Below are positions 46,719 to 58,820 of a DNA stretch of 64,000 nt, piece after piece. The DNA is from Panorpa germanica. Taxonomy: Eukaryota; Arthropoda; Insecta; Mecoptera; Panorpidae. The stretch spans positions 124,001-188,000 of the forward strand of contig CAVMBN010000163.1 of NCBI GenBank assembly GCA_963678705.1, written 5' to 3'. Below the pieces are notes generated by a model. That model did not search any database. It was not told the DNA's origin and was given only the letters and a program-made list of their open reading frames with translations. How positions within the stretch are numbered: the stretch's first letter is position 1; every line of letters starts with the position of its first letter. The position numbers and the translations under genes are program-made.

Positions 46719-47388
46719 TTGTACTTATGCCTACTTACTTACCATTTGTTTGTTACCATTGAATGTTCATGAACGATCAATCACTATTTCCAAGAAAACC
46801 GCATATATTGTTCACTTAATCACTTATAACAATTAATACACTCTCATTATTATTTAAAACACGCATTATTATAAACTAATTCTTGTGTTTTAATATTATT
46901 TATAGTTAATGTTATTCGACTTACTTGATAGTGGGCGGCAACCTTTTGTCTTCCGTATATTTGTAGTGTTTATATGAGGTCTTCCTTATATATCTCTACA
47001 GATTTCTTGAATTTTAAACCACTTGATGTTTTAGCACTAACACTAACCTAATTATTATCACTTTTTTTGTCTATCGCACTTATTAATGTCTTATATCAAA
47101 CATCAAAGTTACAAATTTGAGGTTATGCTTATAAGACCGCGTGTACGCGTAATGAAAAATTCGTTTTTAACACTGGTTTCCAACTGTCAAACTTTTGTAA
47201 AAACACTTTGTTTAGGGTAAATTAACACAAATTTAAAACAAACTTAAATACTTTTCGTTTGAAAAAGTATTCATATAATTTATTTAATTTTATTCCATAA
47301 TTAATTTCTCACTTTTAATCACTTTTTTCACCTAAAGTAGCAGGAGCCGATCACACACATAGTAGATAGGAACCACTTGTGTTGCAAA

Positions 47389-48303
47389 GCAATATTAACG
47401 TCCTTGTAAACCAATACGTAGGTCTTCCTTTTTGTATTAAGTCCCATCTGTCTTGCTAGAGCTTATGCATATATGCATTCATCTCTTTGGCAATATATTT
47501 GGTATCGTCTCCAGACTTTTATCCTACAGCTGCATTAACTTTAAATCCTCGAAATTTGTCGCAATAATTTAAAATCATCAAAATTTGATTTTTTCAGTTC
47601 TAGCGTAATTTGTACTTGAGTAAGTGCATGAGTGATTTTTAAATCTAAAGAAATTGTCCCCAATATCACTTGCACCACTTCTGTAGATACAGTTCTGCAA
47701 CAACGCGTCATCGTCAATAACATAGTTCTTTGCATGGAAGATCTGGAAGATTGATCCTGTAATACCATGCCAAAGCACAATACACAACTATTAGCATAAA
47801 TGCCCCCTTGTATAGTGTCGGCATAGTTGCCGAGTTTAAGCTTCATTCCGTCCTTGTGACACGCGCAAGGTGTGTTACAAGTTTATCATTCGTTGTTACT
47901 GTATTTGTTTCGTAGCTTTGTAGCTTCAAGAAACTACAGATTTTATATATTGCAGGTCGAGAACGGCTTTCTAGGGTTTCTGTACTATTTGCAACGATAA
48001 GAATTACATTATCGTTGGCAAAACATATGTCTACACAACCTTTCGAGTGAGAAACACAGTTCTCGTCGAAAACCATGTTCCAGAGCTCAGGCCCCATTAC
48101 AGATCGCTGAGGACAACCTTTAGATAGTTGCCTTTTCATGGAACGGTAATCGGTTTGTAAAATAATGTTCGACAATGAAAATAGTTCTCCATAGCGCAGT
48201 AGACGTACCTATAGGTTTTTGCCGGTCTAATTCTTTGAAGGTCACTTGGCCACCGGACATCAACAAAGGCACACTGAATTTCTATAAATATCTCATATAC
48301 ATA
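47389..48303 (-). pseudogene. R1-clade RT fragment, unit 19 (type A)
   Basis: Type A with VILIVANSTE; duplicate of unit 14. Confidence 0.85.
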
Positions 48304-48975
48304 CTTGTACTTATGCCTACTTACTTACCATTTGTTTGTTACCATTGAATGTTCATGAACGATCAATCACTATTTCCAAGAAAACCGCATATATTGTTCA
48401 CTTAATCACTTATAACAATTAATACACTCTCATTATTATTTAAAACACGCATTATTATAAACTAATTCTTGTGTTTTAATATTATTTATAGTTAATGTTA
48501 TTCGACTTACTTGATAGTGGGCGGCAACCTTTTGTCTTCCGTATATTTGTAGTGTTTATATGAGGTCTTCCTTATATATCTCTACAGATTTCTTGAATTT
48601 TAAACCACTTGATGTTTTAGCACTAACACTAACCCAATTATTATCACTTTTTTTGTCTATCGCACTTATTAATGTCTTATATCAAACATCAAAGTTACAA
48701 ATTTGAGGTTATGTTTGTAAGACCGCGTGTACGCGTAATGAAAAATTCGTTTTTAACACTGGTTTCCAACTGTCAAACTTTTGTAAAAACACTTTGTTTA
48801 GGGTAAATTAACACAAATTTAAAACAAACTTAAATACTTTTCGTTTAAAAAAGTATTCATATAATTTATTTATTTTTTTTCCATAATTAATTTCTCACTT
48901 TTAATCACTTTTTTCACCTAAAGTAGCAGGAGCCGGTCACACACATAGTAGATAGGAACCACTTGTATTGCAAAG

Positions 48976-49889
48976 CAATATTAACGTCCTTGTAAACCAA
49001 TACGTAGGTCTTCCTTTTGTATTAAGTCCCATCTGTCTTGCCAGAGCTTATGCATATATGCATTCATCTCTTTGGCAATATATTTGGTATCGTCTCCAGA
49101 CTTTTATCCTACAGCCGCATTAACTTTAAATCCTCGAAATTTGTCGCATTAATTTTAAATCATCAAAATTTGATTTTTTCAGTTCTAGCGTAATTTGTAC
49201 TTGAGTAAGTGCATGAGTGATTTTTAAATCTAAAGTAATTGTCCCCAATGTCACTTGCACCACTTCTGTAGATACAGTTCTGCAACAACGAGTCATCGTC
49301 AATAACATAGGTCTTTGCATGGAAGATCTGGAAGATTGATCCTGTAATACCATGCCGAAGCACAATACACAACTATTAGCATAAATGCCCCCTTGTATAG
49401 TGTCGGCATAGTTGCCGAGTTTAAGCTTCATTCCGTCCTTGTGACACGCGCAAGGTGTGTTACAAGTTTATCATTCGTTGTTACTGTATTTGTTTCGTAG
49501 CTTTGTAGCTTCAAGAAACTACAGATTTTATATATAGCAGGTCAAGAACGGCTTTCTAGGGTTTCTATACTATTTGCACCGATAAGGATCACATTATCGT
49601 TGGCAAAACATATGTCTACACAACCTTTCGAGTGAGAAACACAGTTCTCGTCGAATACCATGTTCCATAGCTCAGGCCCCATTACAGATCGCTGAGGACA
49701 ACCTTTAGATAGTTGCCTTTTCATGGAACGGTAATCGGTTTGTAAAATAATGTTCGACAATAAAAATAGTTCTCCATAGCGCAGTAGACGTACCTATAGG
49801 TTTTTGCCGGTCTAATTCTTTGAAGGTCACTTGGCCACCGGACGTCAACAAAGGCACACTGAATTTCTATAAATATCTCATATACATAC
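48976..49889 (-). pseudogene. R1-clade RT fragment, unit 20 (type B3)
   Basis: Type B3 (NSIETLESRS-stop); preceded by TTTGTAAGAC at 48713. Confidence 0.85.
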
Positions 49890-50559
49890 TTGTACTTATG
49901 CCTACTTACTTACCATTTGTTTGTTACCATTGAATGTTCATGAACGATCAATCACTATTTCCAAGAAAACCGCATATATTGTTCACTTAATCACTTATAA
50001 CAATTAATACACTCTCATTATTATTTAAAACACGCATTTATATAAACTAATTCTTGTGTTTTAATATTATTTATAGTTAATGTTATTCGACTTACTTGAT
50101 TGTGGGCGGCAACCTTTTGTCTTCCGTATATTTGTAGTGTTTATATGAGGTCTTCCTTATATATCTCTACAGATTTTTTGAATTTTAAACCACTTGATGT
50201 TTTAGCACTAACACTAACCTAATTATTATCACTTTTTTGTCTATCGCACTTATTAATGTCTTATATCAAACATCAAAGTTACAAATTTGAGGTTATGTTT
50301 ATAAGACCGCGTGTACCCGTAATGAAAAATTCGTTTTTAACACTGGTTTCCAACTGTCAAACTTTTGTAAAAAACACTTTGTTTAGGGTAAATTAACACA
50401 AATTTAAAACAAACTTAAATACTTTTCGTTTGAAGAAGTATTCATATAATTTATTTAATTTTTTTCCATAATTTATTTCTCACTTTTAATCACTTTTTTC
50501 ACCTAAAGTAGCAGGAGCCGATCACACACATAGTAGATAGGAACCACTTGTCTTGCAAA

Positions 50560-51474
50560 GCAATATTAACGTCCTTGTAAACCAATACTTAGGTCTTCCT
50601 TTTTGTATTAAGTCCCATCTGTCTTGCCAGAGCTTATGCATATATGCATTCATCTCTTTGGCAATATATTTGGTATCGTCTTCAGACTTTTATCCTACAG
50701 CCGCATTAACTTTAAATCCTCGAAATTTGTCGCATTAATTTTAAATCATCAAAATTTGATTTTTTCAGTTCTAGCGTAATTTGTACTTGAGTAAGTGCAT
50801 GAGTGATTTTTAAATCTAAAGTAATTGTCCCCAATGTCACTTGCACCACTTCTGTAGATACAGTTCTGCAACAACGAGTCATCGTCAATAACATAGGTCT
50901 TTGCATGGAAGATCTGGAAGATTGATCCTGTAATACCATGCCGAAGCACAATACACAACTATTAGCATAAATGCCCCCTTGTATAGTGTCCGCATAGTTG
51001 CCGAGTTTAAGCTTCATTCCGTCCTTGTGACACGCGCAAGGTGTGTTACAAGTTTATCATTCGTTGTTACTGTATTTGTTTCGTAGCTTTGTAGCTTCAA
51101 GAAACTACAGATATTATATATAGCAGGTCAAGAACGGCTTTCTAGGGTTTCTGTACTACTTGCACCGATAAGGATCGCATTATCGTTGGCAAAACATATG
51201 TCTACACAACCTTTCGAGTGAGAAACACAGTTCTCGTCGAATACCATGTTCCAGAGCTCAGGCCCCATTACAGATCGCTGAGGACAACCTTTAGATAGTT
51301 GCCTTTTCATGGAACCGTAATCGGTTTGTAAAATAATGTTCGACAATGAAAATAGTTCTCCATAGCGCAGTAGACGTACCTATAGGTTTTTGCCGAACTA
51401 ATTCTTTGAAGGTCACTTGGCCACCGGACGTCAACAAAGGCACACTGAATTTCTATAAATATCTCATTTACATA
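50560..51474 (-). pseudogene. R1-clade RT fragment, unit 21 (type B2)
   Basis: Type B2 with private DYGSMK; preceding spacer has TTTGAAGAAG near 50430 and GTGTACCCG. Confidence 0.85.
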
Positions 51475-52145
51475 CTTGTACTTATGCCTACTTACTTACC
51501 ATTTGTTTGTTACCATTGAATGTTCATGAACGATCAATCACTATTTCCAAGAAAACCGCATATATTGTTCACTTAATCACTTATAACAATTAATACACTC
51601 TCATTATTATTTAAAACACGCATTATTATAAACTAATTCTTGTGTTTTAATATTATTTATAGTTAATGTTATTCGACTTACTTGATAGTGGGCGGCAACC
51701 TTTTGTCTTCCGTATATTTGTAGTGTTTATATGAGGTCTTCCTTATATATCTCTACAGATTTCTTGAATTTTAAACCACTTGATGTTTTAGCACTAACAC
51801 TAACCTAATTATTATCACTTTTTTTGTCTATCGCACTTATTAATGTCTTATATCAAACATCAAAGTTACAAATTTGAGGTTATGCTTATAAGACCGCGTG
51901 TACGCGTAATGAAAAATTCGTTTTTAACACTGGTTTCCAACTGTCAAACTTTTGTAAAAACACTTTGTTTAGGGTAAATTAACACAAATTTAAAACAAAC
52001 TTAAATACTTTTCGTTTGAAAAAGTATTCATATAATTTATTTAATTTTATTCCATAATTAATTTCTCACTTTTAATCACTTTTTTCACCTAAAGTAGCAG
52101 GAGCCGATCACACACATAGTAGATAGGAACCACTTGTGTTGCAAA

Positions 52146-53060
52146 GCAATATTAACGTCCTTGTAAACCAATACGTAGGTCTTCCTTTTTGTATTAAGTC
52201 CCATCTGTCTTGCCAGAGCTTATGCATATATGCATTCATCTCTTTGGCAATATATTTGGTATCGTCTCCAGACTTTTATCCTACAGCTGCATTAACTTTA
52301 AATCCTCGAAATTTGTCGCAATAATTTAAAATCATCAAAATTTGATTTTTCCAGTTCTAGCGTAATTTGTACTTGAGTAAGTGCATGAGTGATTTTTAAA
52401 TCTAAAGAAATTGTCCCCAATATCACTTGCACCACTTCTGTAGATACAGTTCTGCAACAACGCGTCATCGTCAATAACATAGTTCTTTGCATGGAAGATC
52501 TGGAAGATTGATCCTGTAATACCATGCCAAAGCACAATACACAACTATTAGCATAAATGCCCCCTTGTATAGTGTCGGCATAGTTGCCGAGTTTAAGCTT
52601 CATTCCGTCCTTGTGACACGCGCAAGGTGTGTTACAAGTTTATCATTCGTTGTTACTGTATTTGTTTCGTAGCTTTGTAGCTTCAAGAAACTACAGATTT
52701 TATATATTGCAGGTCGAGAACGGCTTTCTAGGGTTTCTGTACTATTTGCACCGATAAGAATCACATTATCGTTGGCAAAACATATGTCTACACAACCTTT
52801 CGAGTGAGAAACACAGTTCTCGTCGAATACCATGTTCCAGAGCTCAGGCCCCATTACAGATCGCTGAGGACAACCTTTAGATAGTTGCCTTTTCATGGAA
52901 CGGTAATCGGTTTGTAAAATAATGTTCGACAATGAAAATAGTTCTCCATAGCGCAGTAGACGTACCTATAGGTTTTTGCCGGTCTAATTCTTTGAAGGTC
53001 ACTTGGCCACCGGACATCAACAAAGGCACACTGAATTTCTATAAATATCTCATATACATA
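52146..53060 (-). pseudogene. R1-clade RT fragment, unit 22 (type A)
   Basis: Type A with VILIGANSTE and private LELEKSNF in the thumb; duplicate of unit 17. Confidence 0.85.
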
Positions 53061-53732
53061 CTTGTACTTATGCCTACTTACTTACCATTTGTTTGTTACC
53101 ATTGAATGTTCATGAACGATCAATCACTATTTCCAAGAAAACCGCATATATTGTTCACTTAATCACTTATAACAATTAATACACTCTCATTATTATTTAA
53201 AACACGCATTTATTTAAACTAATTCTTGTGTTTTAATATTATTTATAGTTAATGTTATTCGACTTACTTGATAGTGGGCGGCAACCTTTTGTCTTCCGTA
53301 TATTTGTAGTGTTTATATGAGGTCTTCCTTATATATCTCTACAGATTTCTTGAATTTTAAACCACTTGATGTTTTAGCACTAACACTAACCCAATTATTA
53401 TCACTTTTTTTGTCTATCGCACTTATTAATGTCTTATATCAAACATCAAAGTTACAAATTTGAGGTTATGTTTGTAAGACCGCGTGTACGCGTAATGAAA
53501 AATTCGTTTTTAACACTGGTTTCCAACTGTCAAACTTTTGTAAAAACACTTTGTTTAGGGTAAATTAACACAAATTTAAAACAAACTTAAATACTTTTCG
53601 TTTAAAAAAGTATTCATATAATTTATTTATTTTTTTTCCATAATTAATTTCTCACTTTTAATCACTTTTTTCACCTAAAGTAGCAGGAGCCGATCACACA
53701 CATAGTAGATAGGAACCACTTGTATTGCAAAA

Positions 53733-54646
53733 CAATATTAACGTCCTTGTAAACCAATACTTAGGTCTTCCTTTTGTATTAAGTCCCATCTGTCTTGCCA
53801 GAGCTTATGCATATATGCATTCATCTCTTTGGCAATATATTTGGTATCGTCTTCAGACTTTTATCCTACAGCCGCATTAACTTTAAATCCTCGAAATTTG
53901 TCGCATTAATTTTAAATCATCAAAATTTGATTTTTTCAGTTCTAGCGTAATTTGTACTTGAGTAAGTGCATGAGTGATTTTTAAATCTAAAGTAATTGTC
54001 CCCAATGTCACTTGCACCACTTCTGTAGATACAGTTCTGCAACAAAGAGTCATCGTCAATAACATAGGTCTTTGCATGGAAGATCTGGAAGATTGATCCT
54101 GTAATACCATGCCGAAGCACAATACACAACTATTAGCATAAATGCCCCCTTGTATAGTGTCGGCATAGTTGCCGAGTTTAAGCTTCATTCCGTCCTTGTG
54201 ACACGCGCAATGTGTGTTACAAGTTTATCATTCGTTGTTACTGTATTTGTTTCGTAGCTTTGTAGCTTCAAGAAACTACAGATTTTATATATAGCAGGTC
54301 AAGAACGGCTTTCTAGGGTTTCTATACTATTTGCACCGATAAGGATCACATTATCGTTGGCAAAACATATGTCTACACAACCTTTCGAGTGAGAAACACA
54401 GTTCTCGTCGAATACCATGTTCCAGAGCTCAGGCCCCATTACAGATCGCTGAGGACAACCTTTAGATAGTTGCCTTTTCATGGAACGGTAATCGGTTTGT
54501 AAAATAATGTTTGACAATGAAAATAGTTCTCCATAGCGCAGTAGACGTACCTATAGGTTTTTGCCGGTCTAATTCTTTGAAGGTCACTTGGCCACCGGAC
54601 GTCAACAAAGGCACACTGAATTTCTATAAATATCTCATATACATAC
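53733..54646 (-). pseudogene. R1-clade RT fragment, unit 23 (type B3)
   Basis: Type B3 with private TLCCRTVSTE; preceded by TTTGTAAGAC at 53471. Confidence 0.85.
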
Positions 54647-55316
54647 TTGTACTTATGCCTACTTACTTACCATTTGTTTGTTACCATTGAATGTTTATGA
54701 ACGATCAATCACTATTTCCAAGAAAACCGCATATATTGTTCACTTAATCACTTATAACAATTAATACACTCTCATTATTATTTAAAACACGCATTTATAT
54801 AAACTAATTCTTGTGTTTTAATATTATTTATAGTTAATGTTATTCGACTTACTTGATTGTGGGCGGCAACCTTTTGTCTTCCGTATATTTGTAGTGTTTA
54901 TATGAGGTCTTCCTTATATATCTCTACAGATTTTTTGAATTTTAAACCACTTGATGTTTTAGCACTAACACTAACCTAATTATTATCACTTTTTTGTCTA
55001 TCGCACTTATTAATGTCTTATATCAAACATCAAAGTTACAAATTTGAGGTTATGTTTATAAGACCGCGTGTACCCGTAATGAAAAATTCGTTTTTAACAC
55101 TGGTTTCCAACTGTCAAACTTTTGTAAAAAACACTTTGTTTAGGGTAAATTAACACAAATTTAAAACAAACTTAAATACTTTTCGTTTGAAGAAGTATTC
55201 ATATAATTTATTTAATTTTTTTCCATAATTTATTTCTCACTTTTAATCACTTTTTTCACCTAAAGTAGCAGGAGCCGATCACACACATAGTAGATAGGAA
55301 CTACTTGTGTTGCAAA

Positions 55317-56230
55317 GCAATATTAACGTCCTTGTAAACCAATACGTCGGTCTTCCTTTTTGTATTAAGTCCCATCTGTCTTGCCAGAGCTTATGCATAT
55401 ATGCATTCATCTCTTTGGCAATATATTTGGTATCGTGTCCAGACTTTTATCCTACAGCCGCATTAACTTTAAATCCTCGAAATTTGTCGCATTAATTTTA
55501 AATCATCAAAATTTGATTTTTTCAGTTCTAGCGTAATTTGTACTTGAGTAAGTGCATGAGTGATTTTTAAATCTAAAGGAATTGTCCCCAATATCACTTG
55601 CACCACTTCTGTAGATACAGTTCTGCAACAACGCGTCATCGTCAATAACATAGTTCTTTGCATGGAAGATCTGGAAGATTGATCCTGTAATACCATGCCG
55701 AAGCACAATACACAACTATTAACATAAATGCATCCTTGTATAGTGTCGGCATAGTTGCCGAGTTTAAGCTTCATTCCGTCCTTTTGACACGCGCAAGGTG
55801 TGTTACAAGTTTATCATTCGTTGTTACTGTATTTGTTTCGTAGCTTTGTAGCTTCAAGAAACTACAGATTTTATATATAGCAGGTCGAGAACGGCTTTTT
55901 AGGGTTTCTGTAATATTTGCACCGATAAGGATCACATTATCGTTGGCAAAACATATGTCTACACAACCTTTCGAGTGAGAAACACAGTTCTCGTCGAATA
56001 CCATGTTTCAGAGCTCAGGCTTCATGACAGATCGCTGAGGACAACCTTTAGATAGTTGCCTTTTCATGAAACGGTAATCGGTTTGTAAAATAATGTTCGA
56101 CAATGAAAATAGTTCTCCATAGCGCAGTAGACGTACCTATAGGTTTTTGCCGAACTAATTCTTTGAAGGTCACTTGGCCACCGGACGTCAACAAAGGCAC
56201 ACTGAATTTCTATAAATATCTCATATACAT
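55317..56230 (-). pseudogene. R1-clade RT fragment, unit 24
   Basis: Outside the higher-order block: thumb GTIPLDL like units 7-10, palm with GAGCTCTGA stop and TETLKSRS. Its left-hand spacer still carries the GAAGAAG and GTGTACCCG markers, so the edge of the recent amplification lies between spacer and RT fragment near 55.3 kb. Confidence 0.8.
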
Positions 56231-56903
56231 ACTTGTACTTATGCCTACTTACTTACCATTTGTTTGTTACCATTGAATGTTCATGAACGATCAATCACTA
56301 TTTCCAAGAAAACCGCATATATTGTTCACTTAATCACTTATAACAATTAATACACTCTCATTATTATTTAAAACACGCATTTATATAAACTAATTCTTGT
56401 GATTTAATATTATTTATAGTTAATGTTATTTGACTTACTTGATAGTGGGCGGCAACCTTTTGTCTTCCGTATATTTGTAGTGTTTATATGAGGTCTTCCT
56501 TATATATCTCTACAGATTTCTTGAATTTTAAACCACTTGATGTTTTAGCACTAACACTAACCTAATTATTATCATTTTTTTTTGTCTATCGCATTTATTA
56601 ATGTCTTATATCAAACATCAAAGTTACAAATTTGAGGTTATGTTTATAAGACCGCGTGTACGCGTAATGAAAAATTCGTTTTTAACACTGGTTTCCAATT
56701 GTCAAACTTTTGTAAAAACCCTTTGTTTAGGGTAAATTAACACAAATTTAAAACAAACTTAAATATTTTTCGTTTAAAAAAGTATTCATATAATTTATTT
56801 AATTTTTTTCCATAATTAATTTCTCACTTTTATTCACTTTTTTCACCTAAAGTAGCAGGAGCCGATCACACACATAGTAGATAGGAACCACTTGTGTTGC
56901 AAA

Positions 56904-56997
56904 GCAATATTAACGTCCTTTTAAACCAATACGTAGGTCTTTCTTTTTGTATTAAGTCCCATCTGTCTTGCCAGAGCTTATGCATATATGCATTTAT
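56904..56997 (-). pseudogene. R1-clade RT fragment, unit 25, C-terminal end
   Basis: The GRPTYWF/WQDRW end of the unit, cut at the TGCATATATGCA palindrome by the non-LTR element; continues at 62741. Confidence 0.85.
56989..56997. other. Target site duplication, left copy
   Basis: TGCATTTAT; right partner TGCATTCAT at 62741-62749 with one mismatch. Boundary ambiguity of one or two bases because the element begins CAGT and the site continues with C. Confidence 0.75.
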
Positions 56998-57032
56998 CAG
57001 TTTGCATCGAGACTACTTAGTGAGTGCACGTG
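56997..57032 (+). promoter_or_regulatory. Internal LINE promoter: TCAGT initiator + DPE
   Basis: TCAGT at 56997-57001. With its A (56999) as +1, GCACGTG occupies +28 to +34 and matches the downstream promoter element RGWCGTG at six of seven positions in exactly the canonical place. No TATA box is needed in this promoter type, typical of full-length insect non-LTR elements. Confidence 0.65.
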
Positions 57033-57196
57033 TTTACAATAAACAAAACAATAAAATTTTTAGTGATCTTTTTTTGCAAATTATAATATTTTTTTTGTTG
57101 ATTTATTTGTATTTAAATTATAATTTTATTATTATTAAGTAATATTACTAAAAAGTGAAGTAACTTTTATTTAATTATCACTGGTTAATTAACAAT

Positions 57197-58624
57197 ATGG
57201 ATATTTAGACTGAACCTCCCGATAAAAATCCGAACAATTAAAACAACTCTGTGACTATCAAATCATTTCCTACAGAAAAAACATCCAGTGATATGGCAGA
57301 AAACTTAAATAACAATAGTGACAATTTTAAAAAAATATATAATAATTTATAAAACACAGAAACAAAATATGACTCGTATAAAGTAATGATTGTTAAAAAT
57401 AATAGTGATGGAAATACATTTTTTCGTTCTCTTAAATTAGCAGAAATAATTTGCAAAATTAGCAATAAATCTAATATAATAGAAATTAAAAAAGTGGGAA
57501 GAAATAGAGTAATCGTTCAATGTGCTAATGCAATACTAGCTAACGAAATTACCAAATCAACATAGCTGAAAAACAATGGATATGAAGCGTTTATCCCATT
57601 TTACTGGTGCACAAAAGTAGCTATTATAAAAGGTGTTGATATTGAATATTCGGAAGATACAATTTTAAATAATATAGAGTGTCCACCTTTTAAAGTAACG
57701 AGAGTGCAAAGGTTAAATCGAAAACTAAGAGTTGACGGAGCTATAAAATATGAACCCAGTACAACAGTGAAATTATTCTTTGAAGGATTTGCTATTCCTG
57801 CTTATGTTTACATGTGGAGAGTGAGACGAGCATGTGAACCATTTGTACAACAGACGATACAATGTTATAATTGTTTTAAATTTGGACATGCAGCCACAAA
57901 ATGTAGAGCAAAAGTAGCAAAATGTAAATTCTGCGGAAGTGAAGATCAATTACGTACTGCATGCACATCTCCTAACCCGACATGCATAAATTGTAAACTT
58001 AACCACGAGGCTACAGACAATGAATGTCCTGAAAAAAAAAGACAAATCAAGATAAAAGATCTCATGGCCCAACACAATCTCAGTTTTTATGAAGCAAAAT
58101 TAGAATTAACAGAAAAAAATACAGACTATTTATACTCAGTATAAACTCAAAACTCTTTTGAAGCTCTAAACTACAATGAGACTTTTCCCAATATCACTAA
58201 TAAATACAATAGTATCAACATAATTCCAACATACAAACCAAACCCTTTAACCAGAAGAACCAATACCAGAGTGAATAAATCAAATACAGGTAACTCATTA
58301 CAAAGATCTTACAGTCAACCACAACCTACGACATCCACTAAAGAACCAATTCCAAAAAGAAGAAGAGAAGAAAAGAAACCTAACAATGAAGAAAGTGACA
58401 CATTCCTTAAGAAAACAAATCAAGGAAAAAACAGAAAGCAAATCAACCAAGAGAAACCTGATATTACAATGGAAAACAATGATAATGATACCTGCTATAA
58501 ATCAATATATAATAAAAATAATGATGACAAAATTAAAAATACAAACAAAGACCCTAATATTACATCCCAATCTCTTAGAAGCTACAAGAAACAAATATCT
58601 AGTGTACAATGGCAAAACTCGTAA
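57197..58624 (+). pseudogene. LINE ORF1, CCHC nucleic-acid chaperone (five stops)
   Basis: One frame from ATG 57197 to the TAA after WQNS, about 475 codons, with internal stops at 57206, 57239, 57350, 57563 and 58142 and no frameshift. A Gag-like domain (about 57380-57850: YDSYKVMIV, FFRSLKLAEIIC, PPFKVTRVQRLNRKLRVDGA) is followed by zinc knuckles CYNCFKFGHAATKC, CKFCGSEDQLRTAC and CINCKLNHEATDNEC (57870-58035), then a basic, Asn/Lys/Ser-rich tail with KRRREEKK. The middle knuckle lacks the usual His spacing. The protein would package element RNA. Confidence 0.85.
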
Positions 58625-58820
58625 GAAAACATCAATATATAAATTAAGTTTATTTTTTAATAAAAACTCTATTCACATCACTAAACCTAATCGGTTAATA
58701 AATTTACTAAAATATTAAATCAACAACAATTATATAAACATAAAGAAAAATAAAATATATAAATAAATCGAAAAACAAGACATCAGATATAAAAATTAAT
58801 CATTAATTAAAACAGTTAAA

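Larger units (their letters stand above)
26236..56997. repeat. R1-derived macrosatellite, main block (~19.4 units)
   Basis: Uninterrupted array of ~1,586-bp units. It starts with the second ATAGT copy after the BEL element, in the phase expected for a clean insertion. Units from ~28.3 kb on belong to the right subfamily (STETLE, GACATCAACAAAG at motif A, shortened spacer). Between about 36 and 55 kb private variants recur at offsets of ~4,757, ~7,933 and ~9,520 bp, showing higher-order structure. The block ends where the non-LTR element enters the unit at TGCATTTAT. Confidence 0.95.

Noticed and set aside
26236..56997. Regular direct repeats as a CRISPR array or rDNA-like unit
   Set aside because: Unit length is ~1.59 kb without short repeats and unique spacers, and no rRNA sequence is present.
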